In this document: positions 17,326 through 26,418 of the stretch, in pieces
Numbering within the stretch: the stretch's first letter is position 1
How the letters are laid out: each line of letters starts with the position of its first letter
NCBI RefSeq assembly: GCF_014163735.1
Contig: NZ_JACJDV010000034.1
Span: forward strand, 1-39,136
Length of the DNA stretch: 39,136 nt
Reading direction: 5' to 3'
DNA from: Shewanella sp. SR44-3
GTDB taxonomy: Bacteria; Pseudomonadota; Gammaproteobacteria; Enterobacterales; Shewanellaceae
The notes under the pieces: generated by a model
Seen by the model: the letters and a program-made list of their open reading frames with translations, nothing else
Told to the model about the DNA's origin: nothing
Databases searched by the model: none
Translations under genes and position numbers: made by a program

Positions 17326-18681
17326 ATGTATAAAAAATGCTTATCTGTAGTGCTATCTTCAGCACTTGCTTTCATGTTGAGCACAAGCGTTCACGCGGGC
17401 AAGGATAACAAGCTGACCAAGGAAGATAAAATCTACGGATTATCCCTTTACTGGAAGGAAGCCCGCGACAATTTCGCCTATTTTGATCAAGTACCAGATC
17501 TGGACTTTGACGCCGCTTATCAGTCATTTATTCCTCGAGTGTTAGCCACTGAGTCAGACTATGAGTATTACCGTGAACTCATGCGCTTTAATGCCTTGCT
17601 CAAAGATGGCCATACCAATGTCTTTTTACCCAAAGGATTAGCGCAAGGTCAGCTTGACTGGCCAGGCATAGGTCTTTATGAGGCAAATAAAGAAGCCGTG
17701 GTTATTTCAACGAGTCAAACTTTGCAGCACAAGATCCCACTGGGCTCGACTTTGTTAAAGGTGAACGACATCGATTTAGCCACTTACCTTAAAGATTCAG
17801 TCATGCCCTATATCGCAAGCTCTACCGAGCACATTTTATGGCACAGCGCCGTAAAGGATGCGCTAGGTGGCAAACCCGGCACCCAAGTTAAACTCACTCT
17901 TACAACACCACAAGGTGAAATAAAGTCGCTGACACTTGTAAGGGATAGTAACTTGAGAAAAAGCACTGACCCTGAGGATAGCAAGCCAATTTCTCTTACG
18001 CGTCCCAGCTCTAATGGTGAGTTACTCGAATTTAAATGGTTAGAAAAAGGGATGGGCTATTTAGCCTTAAATGGATTTCATGATAAGCAGATTTTAGCGG
18101 ATTTTTACGCCGTTTTAGATGATATTCGCAAAGCCAAAACCTTAATTATAGATTTGCGTTTTAATGGTGGTGGAGACTCGCTAATTGCCGCAGAAATATT
18201 ATCACATTTTAGTAAAACTGAACTCAAAGGCGCTATTTGGAAGACCCGTAAACATATCGCAGCCTATAAGGCATGGGGAAAGTTTGATGTTAAGTATCAA
18301 GAGTATGCGAATGATAATGCTTGGAAGAGTGGTGATATGGAAGTCTTTCCAGCCAATGACAACCCAATTATTGTGCCCACCTATGTGCTAACCAGCAGAG
18401 ACACGGCTTCTGCGGCTGAAGACTTCCTTATTTATGCAGACTCGTTACCCCACTTTACCCTGATAGGGGAAAAAACCTATGGCAGTACTGGTCAGCCTAT
18501 CTTCTTTGATTTGCCAGGTGGTGGTTCATTTAGAATATGCACTAAACGAGATACTTACCCCGATGGCCGTGAATTCGTGGGCTACGGCATCATTCCTGAT
18601 GTGTTAATGACAATTACCCCACAGAGATTAATTGCCGAAGAAGACTTTATGCTTAAGGAAGCCATTAGTAGGCTTAGGTAA
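17326..18681 (+). CDS. Exported S41-family (C-terminal processing) peptidase
   Basis: A 451-residue protein with a clear signal peptide (cleavage after the Ala in SVHAG), so probably periplasmic or surface-exposed. The C-terminal half has the S41 core: LIIDLRFNGGG, then a Ser in DTASAAED (residue 362) and a Lys in GEKTYGSTGQP (residue 383) as the likely Ser-Lys catalytic pair. The middle (about 110-215) probably includes a PDZ-like segment (IPLGSTLLKVNDIDL). Substrate unknown. AAGGA precedes the ATG at optimal distance. It is not obviously in an operon with the RecX-like gene 82 bases upstream. Confidence 0.85.
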   Translation: MYKKCLSVVLSSALAFMLSTSVHAGKDNKLTKEDKIYGLSLYWKEARDNFAYFDQVPDLDFDAAYQSFIPRVLATESDYEYYRELMRFNALLKDGHTNVFLPKGLAQGQLDWPGIGLYEANKEAVVISTSQTLQHKIPLGSTLLKVNDIDLATYLKDSVMPYIASSTEHILWHSAVKDALGGKPGTQVKLTLTTPQGEIKSLTLVRDSNLRKSTDPEDSKPISLTRPSSNGELLEFKWLEKGMGYLALNGFHDKQILADFYAVLDDIRKAKTLIIDLRFNGGGDSLIAAEILSHFSKTELKGAIWKTRKHIAAYKAWGKFDVKYQEYANDNAWKSGDMEVFPANDNPIIVPTYVLTSRDTASAAEDFLIYADSLPHFTLIGEKTYGSTGQPIFFDLPGGGSFRICTKRDTYPDGREFVGYGIIPDVLMTITPQRLIAEEDFMLKEAISRLR

Positions 18682-18696
18682 ATCACCAAAAAGAAA

Positions 18697-18737
18697 AGGT
18701 CAGCAGACCTTGGCATAATGCCTTGGCTTGCTGACCT
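18697..18737 (-). terminator. Terminator between the converging S41 peptidase and DUF3103-like genes
   Basis: A 9-bp stem (18697-18705/18729-18737, AGGTCAGCA/TGCTGACCT) with further pairing inside the loop (TTGGCAT/ATGCC-type). On the minus strand it runs into TTTTCTTTTT, so it mainly serves the leftward gene; it may work in both directions. Confidence 0.65.
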
Positions 18738-18811
18738 AGTGTTTAGCACTTCTACACTTAAACCCTTGCTAATTTTAGACTTCACTCAGCCTAAGCGCTC
18801 ATTCTCAAACC

Positions 18812-20017
18812 CTACCTTGGGTTGATCTGTAGCGGCTCAAAGCTTGCTGTTGCATTACCATTAGCGCCTTTATGACTGGGGTAATATACCCCCTCTTGCA
18901 AGGTGTAATACACGTCAACAAAGTCGTCGTCATTGGTAAACCATGCATCGGGCATTACCGCTAAAATACCATTGGTTATCTGGGCGATGACCGCAAAACC
19001 TTGTACTTGCGGATCGGGGATTAAACGTAATATTTGCTCCGCCGCCTCAATCAACTTAGTCGCTAAGGCCTTATAGTTAGTGCCATCATCGTGTTCCATT
19101 AGCACCATGTCGGCCGCAGCCCAACGGTAACGCTGCCAGTGGATCACTATCTGGTTTGGATAGTATTCCTTATCCGCATAATCTAAATAAGGCATTTCAA
19201 CGATATCAAGTACTGGCTCATCACGACTTGGCGACACCCCTGTGACTATGGCATATACCTCAGCTTTACCCGAAATCCACGGCTCCATATCATCATTAAG
19301 CGAAATTTGCTTAATTACAGTCGTAGATAGTGGGGTATCGGCGCTAGGTAAACTAGGCGCGGCATTTTGCTGTAACCACTTATTCGACTTTTGAAGCTTT
19401 ATCCCAGTTTTTTGAGCTGCGGCAAAGGTACTACGCATCTGAGCAATACCCGCCTTCATGGCTTTTTTGTTATCTAAACCCACCACAAATACTGGCCGCT
19501 CTGGCAATGCATACACGTCTAATAAATGAACATTACCTTGAGTATCAAACGCTTCGATATAATCCCATTGACTATCATCGCCGTCGGGTTCAAAGGCAAA
19601 TAATGGTGACTCACCTTGCTGCCAGGTCGTTAACATACTGGTATCTGCTAACCGCAGTTGCACTAGATCTGTGGTGCCTGGTAAGCCTTTTTGCTGGCTC
19701 ATCAAAGCATCAGCTTGCTTCAATACCTTGGCATCAAATGCAGGCTGCAATGCCATATCTGTGGCACTTACTGACAACTGATACTGGTTAATGTTTTGCT
19801 GTAACAAGGGCTCAAGCTGTCTATATTGACGGCTTAAATCCAAAGCTATTTGCCGCTTAGACTGTGCAAGAGGTACAAGTAAAGCGTGAGGGTCCACAGC
19901 CTGAGTTGGGCTAAATCCTCTGATATTGCTGTCTTGTGTTTCAGCTTGGGCTGTGCAGCTTGCCGCAGCCATTAACATCATCAGTGTGGTGGCTATAGTC
20001 TGAGTAGTGGCTTTCAT
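18812..20017 (-). CDS. Exported protein of unknown function, possibly DUF3103 family
   Basis: I do not recognise a function. The 401-residue product starts with a signal peptide (MKATTQT..., ending near SCTAQAET; the Cys gives a possible but poor lipobox). The rest is polar with acidic, aromatic-rich stretches (PDGDDSQWDY, PYLDYADKEYYPNQ, WFTNDDDFVDVYY) and looks globular and secreted. Its overall pattern reminds me of the DUF3103 family of Vibrio and Shewanella, from memory only. I use the ATG at 20017 because AAGGGG precedes it by 7 bases; the ATG at 20023 directly abuts that site. Confidence 0.65.
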   Translation of the reverse strand: MKATTQTIATTLMMLMAAASCTAQAETQDSNIRGFSPTQAVDPHALLVPLAQSKRQIALDLSRQYRQLEPLLQQNINQYQLSVSATDMALQPAFDAKVLKQADALMSQQKGLPGTTDLVQLRLADTSMLTTWQQGESPLFAFEPDGDDSQWDYIEAFDTQGNVHLLDVYALPERPVFVVGLDNKKAMKAGIAQMRSTFAAAQKTGIKLQKSNKWLQQNAAPSLPSADTPLSTTVIKQISLNDDMEPWISGKAEVYAIVTGVSPSRDEPVLDIVEMPYLDYADKEYYPNQIVIHWQRYRWAAADMVLMEHDDGTNYKALATKLIEAAEQILRLIPDPQVQGFAVIAQITNGILAVMPDAWFTNDDDFVDVYYTLQEGVYYPSHKGANGNATASFEPLQINPR

Positions 20018-20247
20018 GGGCATCCCCTTAACATTAATTATTAATTCAAACGCTCGCTTGAATTGACTCAATAACACCACAGCCCAAAGGGAATGTAAAT
20101 ACCTTGTTAATCTAATTTTTACTATCTAGCCAAAAGTATGATCTGCAATCAGCAGCACTAGTCGCTGACAATAAAAAATTGTTGCTAAAATCAGTCACTC
20201 ACATACTCTTAGGAAATAAGAGTCATACTGCGGATAAGGAATATCAG

Positions 20248-22131
20248 ATGGAAATTAATCAGGCTCATTTATCATTGGTCGCGCTGATGCGCCCAACAAC
20301 ACCAGAGTTTCGCCGCTTTTCAAAACTTGCTTGGCCAGCTAACTACCTGCATCGACCATTAATAAGCCTAATTACTGCATTAGCAGTATTACTAAGTCCT
20401 TCCTTGATGGCTCACACTTCACTTATCAGCAATATTGAAGGCTACAGTGTCACCGCGGGAAAATTAAGCCGCTTTAACGCCATCTTGTTCACCAATGATA
20501 AAATAGATGCCCTCTACGGCCATGACTTCCCCGCAGCCCCTAACTCTTTTGATCATTTATTGTATGAACACCATCACCAAGATGATTTCAGCCACAGCAG
20601 CCGTATCGACAATAGTGAAATCAAACATATTGATGGCAAAGGGCTCAGCTTATTACCTGGACTTATTGATGCTCATGGCCACGTATTGGGCTATGGTTTG
20701 AGCTTATTACAAGCCCAGCTTAGGGACAGTCAAAGCGAACAAGATGCCATCACTAAAGTGCAAGCCTTCAGAAAAGCTCATCCGCAATTAACTTGGATTC
20801 AGGGCAGAGGATGGAATCAAGTATTGTGGCCAAGTAACGCCTTTCCCAGCAAAAATGCCTTAGATATTGCCTTCCCCACCACTCCTGTTTGGCTAGTACG
20901 CATTGACGGCCATGCCGGCTGGGCCAATAGCGCCGCCATGAAGCTTGCAAAAATTGACAGCAAGACTCAGGCCCCCACTGGTGGTGAAATAATCCGTGAC
21001 GCTCAAGGGCAACCCACAGGGGTGTTTATCGACAACGCCATGGGATTGATTTCATCTAACATTCCACCGCTGAGCTTAAATGAGCAAAAAGCCGTGTTAC
21101 TGACCTCATTACAACAACTTGCCAAGCTTGGGCTCACCAGCGTCCATGACGCCGGTATTAGCAGCACCACAATTAAGGCTTACAAACAGCTGGATCAAGC
21201 CAAGCGCTTACCTATTCGTGTGTATGCCATGATAGATGCTACAGATGAGCACTACCGCGACCTGATTAAGGCAGGGCCCACCTTGAGCGACTTAGGCCAC
21301 AGCGACATGCTGGCCATCAATAGCGTTAAAATTTCATCCGACGGTGCCCTAGGCAGCAGAGGCGCGGCGCTCATCAGCGACTACAGTGACAAAGCAGGCC
21401 ACAAAGGCTTGCTGCTTTACCCTGAAGCTAAACTCAGCCAAACCATAGAAGCGGCAATGGCTGCGGGATTTCAAGTCAATACTCACGCCATTGGTGATGA
21501 GGCAAATAAACAAGTATTGGATAACTACCAGAGGCTCATAAAAAAAACCGATACCAAGGCCTTAAGGCACAGGATTGAACACGCTCAGGTGCTACAACTT
21601 GCCGACATTCCACGCTTCGCAGCTCTAGGGGTTATCGCCTCTATGCAGGCAACTCACGCTACCAGCGATAAAAATATGGCCGAAGACAGATTAGGCCCAC
21701 AACGCATCAAGGGCGCCTATGCTTGGCAAAAACTGATACAAAGTGGCGCAGTCATCGCCGCAGGTTCAGATTTCCCCATAGAATCAGCCAATCCTTTTTA
21801 TGGCTTACATGCCTCAGTCACAAGGCAAGATCAACACAATCAGCCAACAGATGGCTGGTACAACATAGAGCGCATGAGCATCACTCAAGCTCTTGAAAGC
21901 TTTACTTATAGTGCTGCCTTTGCAGCCCATCAAGAGCAGAGCATAGGTTCATTAGCGCCAGGGATGAAAGCTGATTTTATTTTGACTGATAAAAACATCT
22001 TTACTTCAGCGCCAGAACTTATCTGGCAAACCCAAGTTCAACAGACCTGGGTCAATGGTAGACGTCAATATCAAGCACCGACGACCACAACCGATACCGA
22101 TGGAACAGTGCCAACTCACTTATTTAATTAG
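20248..22131 (+). CDS. Exported YtcJ-type amidohydrolase (amidohydrolase 3 family)
   Basis: A metal-dependent hydrolase of unknown substrate; relatives cleave amide or imide bonds. The 627-residue protein shows the TIM-barrel metal motifs in order: HGH in GLIDAHGHVLG, a GRGWNQ segment, VKISSDGALGSRGA, THAIGDEAN, HRIEHAQVL, and GSDFPIESANPF, then the closing ADFILTD strand. A hydrophobic segment (LISLITALAVLLSPSLMA, about 35-52) looks like a signal peptide or anchor with an unusually long N-terminal region. I start at 20248, where AAGGA sits 7 bases upstream; a TTG at 20179 would lengthen it further. Its 3' end is repeated in decayed form at 31250. Confidence 0.85.
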   Translation: MEINQAHLSLVALMRPTTPEFRRFSKLAWPANYLHRPLISLITALAVLLSPSLMAHTSLISNIEGYSVTAGKLSRFNAILFTNDKIDALYGHDFPAAPNSFDHLLYEHHHQDDFSHSSRIDNSEIKHIDGKGLSLLPGLIDAHGHVLGYGLSLLQAQLRDSQSEQDAITKVQAFRKAHPQLTWIQGRGWNQVLWPSNAFPSKNALDIAFPTTPVWLVRIDGHAGWANSAAMKLAKIDSKTQAPTGGEIIRDAQGQPTGVFIDNAMGLISSNIPPLSLNEQKAVLLTSLQQLAKLGLTSVHDAGISSTTIKAYKQLDQAKRLPIRVYAMIDATDEHYRDLIKAGPTLSDLGHSDMLAINSVKISSDGALGSRGAALISDYSDKAGHKGLLLYPEAKLSQTIEAAMAAGFQVNTHAIGDEANKQVLDNYQRLIKKTDTKALRHRIEHAQVLQLADIPRFAALGVIASMQATHATSDKNMAEDRLGPQRIKGAYAWQKLIQSGAVIAAGSDFPIESANPFYGLHASVTRQDQHNQPTDGWYNIERMSITQALESFTYSAAFAAHQEQSIGSLAPGMKADFILTDKNIFTSAPELIWQTQVQQTWVNGRRQYQAPTTTTDTDGTVPTHLFN

Positions 22132-22154
22132 CCGAACAAGCGAGAGTTCATTAT
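21991..22154 (+). repeat. Left copy of a diverged direct repeat (3' end of the amidohydrolase gene)
   Basis: This stretch is matched by 31250-31421. The first 83 bases (21991-22073 versus 31250-31332) align without gaps with 14 differences (69/83 identical by hand). The last 29 (22126-22154 versus 31393-31421) differ at one base. The 52/60-base middle is loosely similar. The two copies bracket the nuclease cluster. Confidence 0.9.
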
Positions 22155-22190
22155 ATTACTGCGCTGCGAAAGGCTCGCGCATACCTAAAA

Positions 22191-22223
22191 AAACAGCGCC
22201 AAACCGAAAGGTTGGCGCTGTTT
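22191..22223 (-). terminator. Terminator of the ushA-like gene
   Basis: A long stem (AAACAGCGCCAA with its complement, plus ACC/GGT) capped by GAAA. On the minus strand it is followed by seven T. It lies between the amidohydrolase and ushA stops and may also stop rightward transcription. Confidence 0.85.
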
Positions 22224-22266
22224 AGCCTGCTAAGAGACTGTTGATTAACCCTATTAGATAATAAAG

Positions 22267-24000
22267 TTAACTGTCGCAACCATATGAACTGCTAGCATTG
22301 ATATAGCTAACATCTTTCGCGGTGTCATAGTCAGCAGGATCAAGCGTGTCATGCTTTTTGATGAATTGATAAAGCATATCAGCATCAATAAAGCCTGTGT
22401 CTCGCGCCTTTTCTTTCAACTTGGGATAATTGTTACCGCCCGCGGCGTTATAGCTAGGGAGGGTAAATCGGTAGTGTTCCTCTAGTTTGAAGGGCTTGTT
22501 ACCGACAGCGCTAATATCCACATCTTTAGCTTTACAGTCAACGGTCATCTTGATGCCGCTGAAATGAGCAAAGGCGCCAGAGCCTCGAGTCATAAGCGCA
22601 ACCTTAGACAAATACTTTTTAAGCTCTGCACCCTTCATCTCCATCACACTCACACTGTTGGAAAAAGGCAGAACCTCAAGCACATCACGGTAACGGATCG
22701 CTCCTTTCTTAATTGTGGTACGAATACCGCCAGAGTTCATAATGCCGAAATCTGCTTGCACAGGAAGCTGAGTCTGGGCATGGGCTAGCATAATCCCTAG
22801 CGGTGTCGCTTGGTAACGAACAATGTCACGTTCACCAATAAAATCTGCCTTGGCAACACCTATTTCCTCCCTCAACTTAAGTTGCCCTTTCGCTTGATAA
22901 GGGCGAAGCAGCTCAAGGGTTTCTTTATCCTTAGGGGTCTGCATATGAACTGGATAGTAAGTACCAAATTTTGTTTCGATATTCACAGGCACCAAAGCGT
23001 ATTTAGCCAAGTGTAACTTGCCGCCATAGTATTCAAAATCGGCGCGACCAACGTATTTGCCCCACTCATAGGCTTGCATGATCCAAGTGCCATTTTGACG
23101 ATCCGGTTTACAGGGATCATCTCGACCATAATCTGCTACATACTTACCCGTGTCCTCTTCCATACAAACTGGCAACTGTGAGTGACCACCAATGATGGCC
23201 TGTATCTGGCCAGGCTCAAGGCTACGGGCTAGGGCGACATCACCTGGACCGTTACTGCCATGATTGCCATTTTCATAGTGACCCATGTGGGTAAGACCAA
23301 ATACGAGATCTGGATGATGCTTCTGTTCAAGCTCTGCCAAAATCTCTTTCGCCTCAGCTTGAGCCGGAGTGAATTTGAAATCTGCAACGTATTCTGGATT
23401 ACCAATCTCAGCGGTCTGCTCGGTAGTTAGGCCCACTACGGCTAACTTCAAACCTTGAATTTCGAATAGCTTGTAGGGCTCAAAGTAGCGCTGCCATTCA
23501 CCATCAACCTGGCGGTAGATGTTGGCCGATAACCAAGGGAATTTTGACCAAGCTCTCTGCTTATCTATCACAGTCGATGGATTATCAAACTCATGGTTAC
23601 CCACAGCCATGGCGTCATAGCCAAGATGGTTCATGCCGATAAAATCTGGCTCAGCGTCTTGCAAATCAGATTCCGGAACGCCAGTATTGATGTCGCCACC
23701 TGAGAGAAGTAAAGTCTCTCCACCTTGTTCGGCCACCTCTTTACGTATTTGATCCAGAATGGTTTTTCTTGCAGCCATACCATATGCACCATCTGAACCA
23801 TGCCAAAAACGGCCGTGGTGATCATTGGTATGGAGCAAGGTGAAGCGCTTACAACCATCAATTGCTGTTTGACAGGCGTAAGATGCTGTCACCTTAGGCA
23901 CCTTTTCCATCTTACTATTACCACAACCGCTCAGTGCTATCGCTAGCGTTATAGCTGAACCGGTGAGAAGCAGGTAAGAAGAGCTGAGTGGAGTATTCAT
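22267..24000 (-). CDS. ushA: Lipoprotein 5'-nucleotidase/UDP-sugar hydrolase, UshA/NutA-like
   Basis: Enzymes of this family release phosphate from nucleotides and split UDP-sugars outside the inner membrane, so nucleosides can be taken up. The 577-residue protein has a lipoprotein signal with lipobox LSGC, as in Vibrio NutA, rather than the cleavable signal of E. coli UshA. The metallophosphatase motifs are intact: LHTNDHHGRFW, GGDINTGVPESDLQDAEPDF, GNHEFDN, THMGHY and GGHSQ. The C-terminal substrate domain follows (about 380-560; PSYNAAGGNNYP near 515). It is downstream of the endonuclease gene, with a terminator between, so it probably has its own promoter. Context suggests it handles nucleotides released by the neighbouring nucleases. 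Confidence 0.93.
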   Translation of the reverse strand: MNTPLSSSYLLLTGSAITLAIALSGCGNSKMEKVPKVTASYACQTAIDGCKRFTLLHTNDHHGRFWHGSDGAYGMAARKTILDQIRKEVAEQGGETLLLSGGDINTGVPESDLQDAEPDFIGMNHLGYDAMAVGNHEFDNPSTVIDKQRAWSKFPWLSANIYRQVDGEWQRYFEPYKLFEIQGLKLAVVGLTTEQTAEIGNPEYVADFKFTPAQAEAKEILAELEQKHHPDLVFGLTHMGHYENGNHGSNGPGDVALARSLEPGQIQAIIGGHSQLPVCMEEDTGKYVADYGRDDPCKPDRQNGTWIMQAYEWGKYVGRADFEYYGGKLHLAKYALVPVNIETKFGTYYPVHMQTPKDKETLELLRPYQAKGQLKLREEIGVAKADFIGERDIVRYQATPLGIMLAHAQTQLPVQADFGIMNSGGIRTTIKKGAIRYRDVLEVLPFSNSVSVMEMKGAELKKYLSKVALMTRGSGAFAHFSGIKMTVDCKAKDVDISAVGNKPFKLEEHYRFTLPSYNAAGGNNYPKLKEKARDTGFIDADMLYQFIKKHDTLDPADYDTAKDVSYINASSSYGCDS

Positions 24001-24112
24001 AGTAATCCTTCAATATTATTCTGATAAACCTTGTCACTTCCTTTGATAGCCTATTTTTCATGGTGAGAATAAATCACACATGGCTAGGTTTAGGCAAGGT
24101 CTGTACAATAAA

Positions 24113-24148
24113 AAAAGCAGCACCCAGAGCTATCCCGATGCTGCTTTT
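24113..24148 (-). terminator. Terminator of the endonuclease I/lamin-tail gene
   Basis: A perfect 10-bp stem (24113-24122/24139-24148, AAAAGCAGCA/TGCTGCTTTT) with a 16-base loop. On the minus strand a T run follows. It separates the nuclease genes from ushA. Confidence 0.8.
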
Positions 24149-24166
24149 TATAGGCTTATCTGATGA

Positions 24167-26344
24167 TTAGCCTTGGCGACGACGCAACCAGATCAGCGGT
24201 AGCAGCAGAGTCATAAGACCGCCTAAGCTACCAGCCCCCTCAGGCTTAACCCAGCCATCAGTTATTTCTGTTTTTGTCACTGCGATACTGACAGACTTAC
24301 TGAAGCTTTCTTTATCAGCATTGGTAACAGTCAGCTCAAAAACTAACGATTGATCTATGCTGACCTTAGGTGCAGTCACATCAAGTTTCAGCTCGGTGGC
24401 AGTAAACTTAGCAGTTGCGCCCGATACTTGCTTCCAGCTATATGTTGTTCCTACTGGCGCATCAGCAACCGTTGCTGTGATAGTCGTGCTTTGTTCTTCT
24501 GCAAGTTTAGTATTACCCGCAAAACCGACTTCCACCATGAAAGGCACGTTAACCACCCTCAGGCTAACCGCTTTGATTGTATCCAAAGTACCGTCGCTGA
24601 TGGTTAAGGTGAAGTTCAAAGTCTCATCGGCTTTAACCTTCGGCGCAGTCAAAGACAAAACTGCCATATCGCCAACCAGCGTTTTCTCTTCGCCAACAAT
24701 CTGTTCCCACTTGTAAGTAAGAGTAACGCCTTCGCCAGCACTGATTGCAGAGGCGTCTAGAGTGTATGCAGCGCCTTCAGTAACACTCTCAGGTGTAATG
24801 ATATCACCTTCGACTACCAAACCAGGGTTTGGATCGTCACCACAAACTGCACCATACACTTCTTTTACTAACTCAGGACGGTCAATAAAAGGGTTACGGT
24901 TACCTTGGTATTTGTATACCTGGTTATTACGGTTTTGCTCGTAGCTATCAACAGCGTCTGACTGACTCCACGCATACATAGTACAAAGCGTACCAATCAG
25001 CGGAGCGTCATCCTCCTCGGTCGTCGTTAGACGATCAACTGCGATTAGATCAGGCATTTGAGTTGTCGCAGTATCTGTACCTTGATAGCGAGTATCCATA
25101 TACATGATCATACGCGCGACATCGCCTTTGACAGCATCACGAGGCTCCCAGCAATCCGTAGCTTTATTCAGGTAGTTACCCGTACCTACACCGTTAAACA
25201 TCACCTCTTCGCCGGTATCCTTACACGCACCAAAGTCATTGTTGCTGCGTGCTGTATTGATACCTACATCTGAAGGACGTAAGTGATGGGCATCGGTATA
25301 GCCCCACTGAGACTCATTTGGGAAGCCATGACTCTTGGCCCAAACGTGTTCACGGTTCCACTTACCTGTACCGCTTCCGCTAGTCTGGTTGTCGTACTTA
25401 GAAATAGAAAGGCCAGTGTAGATCTCAATCACATTCTTATCGTTGGCAGGATCTTGGTCAGCGTAGGTCAGTGCACTCCAAACCTGCTTATAACTCAGTT
25501 GCTTGTGATTTTTAGCAATGATAACAGACAGGGCATTTTTCAGTTCTTCAGCATTGGCAAAATCGCCACTGAGTACATCAGAGTAATAGATGTCAGCATT
25601 GAACGTCGCCGGATCGGCAACTGGAGTCAGCGTCTCACATCCAGAACAAGGACCTGTTTCCGGCTCTGGTGGCTTTGGTGGCTCTGGAGGCGTAACATCG
25701 CCAGAACAAGCTGTTTCACCTGGGCAGCCTAGACCTTTTGCATAATCTTCAGGCTTAGCGGCAGTTACAACAACCCACTGATTGTCAGCACCTGGAAAAG
25801 CTGCTTCGGCGTTGGTGTCACCTACAGTAACACTGGCCTTACGACGCAGAGCCTTGTTTAAGGTGGAGAAGTCTACATCGTTTGGATCAGTCCAGGCAGG
25901 AACCGGACGTTCGCCGCGCTTACCGAAGCGATCGATGACCACATCGTCTTTGGTTAATACCAACGCGTCATCACCGTTGTAATAAGTTATGGTCGAAGGA
26001 TTACCAACTACTTTGTACTCATCTTCGGCACTAGCGTTAAAGAACACGATACTGGCATTGGGTGCTAAAGTACCGGTTAAAGTCTCAGTGGTACCTGGTT
26101 TTGAAGCATCGGCGCCATTGCCAAACAGGGTTAACTTATAAACGTTGGCACTCAAATCAATGGTAGTGCCACCTAGGTTGGAAATCTCTACAGCTTTATT
26201 ATTGCTATTTGCCCCATCTTTAGCGTTGAATGTTTTATCGCCTTCAATGTACTCAGTAATAACTAAATTTGCACTCGCCGCTGTAGAAAAAGCGCACAAA
26301 GCTATAGCAGTTGCAGAGGCAACTGCACTCATTTTAATTTTCAT
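24167..26344 (-). CDS. Secreted endonuclease I with lamin-tail domain and GlyGly-CTERM
   Basis: A predicted extracellular or surface DNase of 725 residues. Order of parts: signal peptide (1-25); lamin-tail-like domain (about 26-180, LVITEYIEG and NNKAVEISNLGG); Pro-rich linker (PPEPPKPPEPE); endonuclease I domain (about 240-505) with the beta-beta-alpha-metal core NREHVWAKSHGFP, YTDAHHLRPSD and GDVARMIMYMDTRY; two Ig/PKD-like repeats (about 515-695); and a C-terminal tail GSLGG, hydrophobic stretch, then RRRQG, the GlyGly-CTERM signal. That tail is processed by rhombosortase in type II-secreted proteins. It resembles the ExeS/EndA-type extracellular nucleases known from Shewanella. It follows exeM by 74 bases in the same direction. 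Confidence 0.9.
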   Translation of the reverse strand: MKIKMSAVASATAIALCAFSTAASANLVITEYIEGDKTFNAKDGANSNNKAVEISNLGGTTIDLSANVYKLTLFGNGADASKPGTTETLTGTLAPNASIVFFNASAEDEYKVVGNPSTITYYNGDDALVLTKDDVVIDRFGKRGERPVPAWTDPNDVDFSTLNKALRRKASVTVGDTNAEAAFPGADNQWVVVTAAKPEDYAKGLGCPGETACSGDVTPPEPPKPPEPETGPCSGCETLTPVADPATFNADIYYSDVLSGDFANAEELKNALSVIIAKNHKQLSYKQVWSALTYADQDPANDKNVIEIYTGLSISKYDNQTSGSGTGKWNREHVWAKSHGFPNESQWGYTDAHHLRPSDVGINTARSNNDFGACKDTGEEVMFNGVGTGNYLNKATDCWEPRDAVKGDVARMIMYMDTRYQGTDTATTQMPDLIAVDRLTTTEEDDAPLIGTLCTMYAWSQSDAVDSYEQNRNNQVYKYQGNRNPFIDRPELVKEVYGAVCGDDPNPGLVVEGDIITPESVTEGAAYTLDASAISAGEGVTLTYKWEQIVGEEKTLVGDMAVLSLTAPKVKADETLNFTLTISDGTLDTIKAVSLRVVNVPFMVEVGFAGNTKLAEEQSTTITATVADAPVGTTYSWKQVSGATAKFTATELKLDVTAPKVSIDQSLVFELTVTNADKESFSKSVSIAVTKTEITDGWVKPEGAGSLGGLMTLLLPLIWLRRRQG

Positions 26345-26418
26345 AATGTTATCTCTTTTAATTCTTTGATGGGAAGCGCGCTGCCCGTAGGCAGGCGCTT
26401 CATTTTCGAGAACAAGGC

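Noticed and set aside
24040..24100. TGTGATTTATTCTCACC upstream of ushA as a CRP site
   Set aside because: The half-sites TGTGA and TCACC are separated by 7 rather than 6 bases and the second is imperfect, so it was not called.
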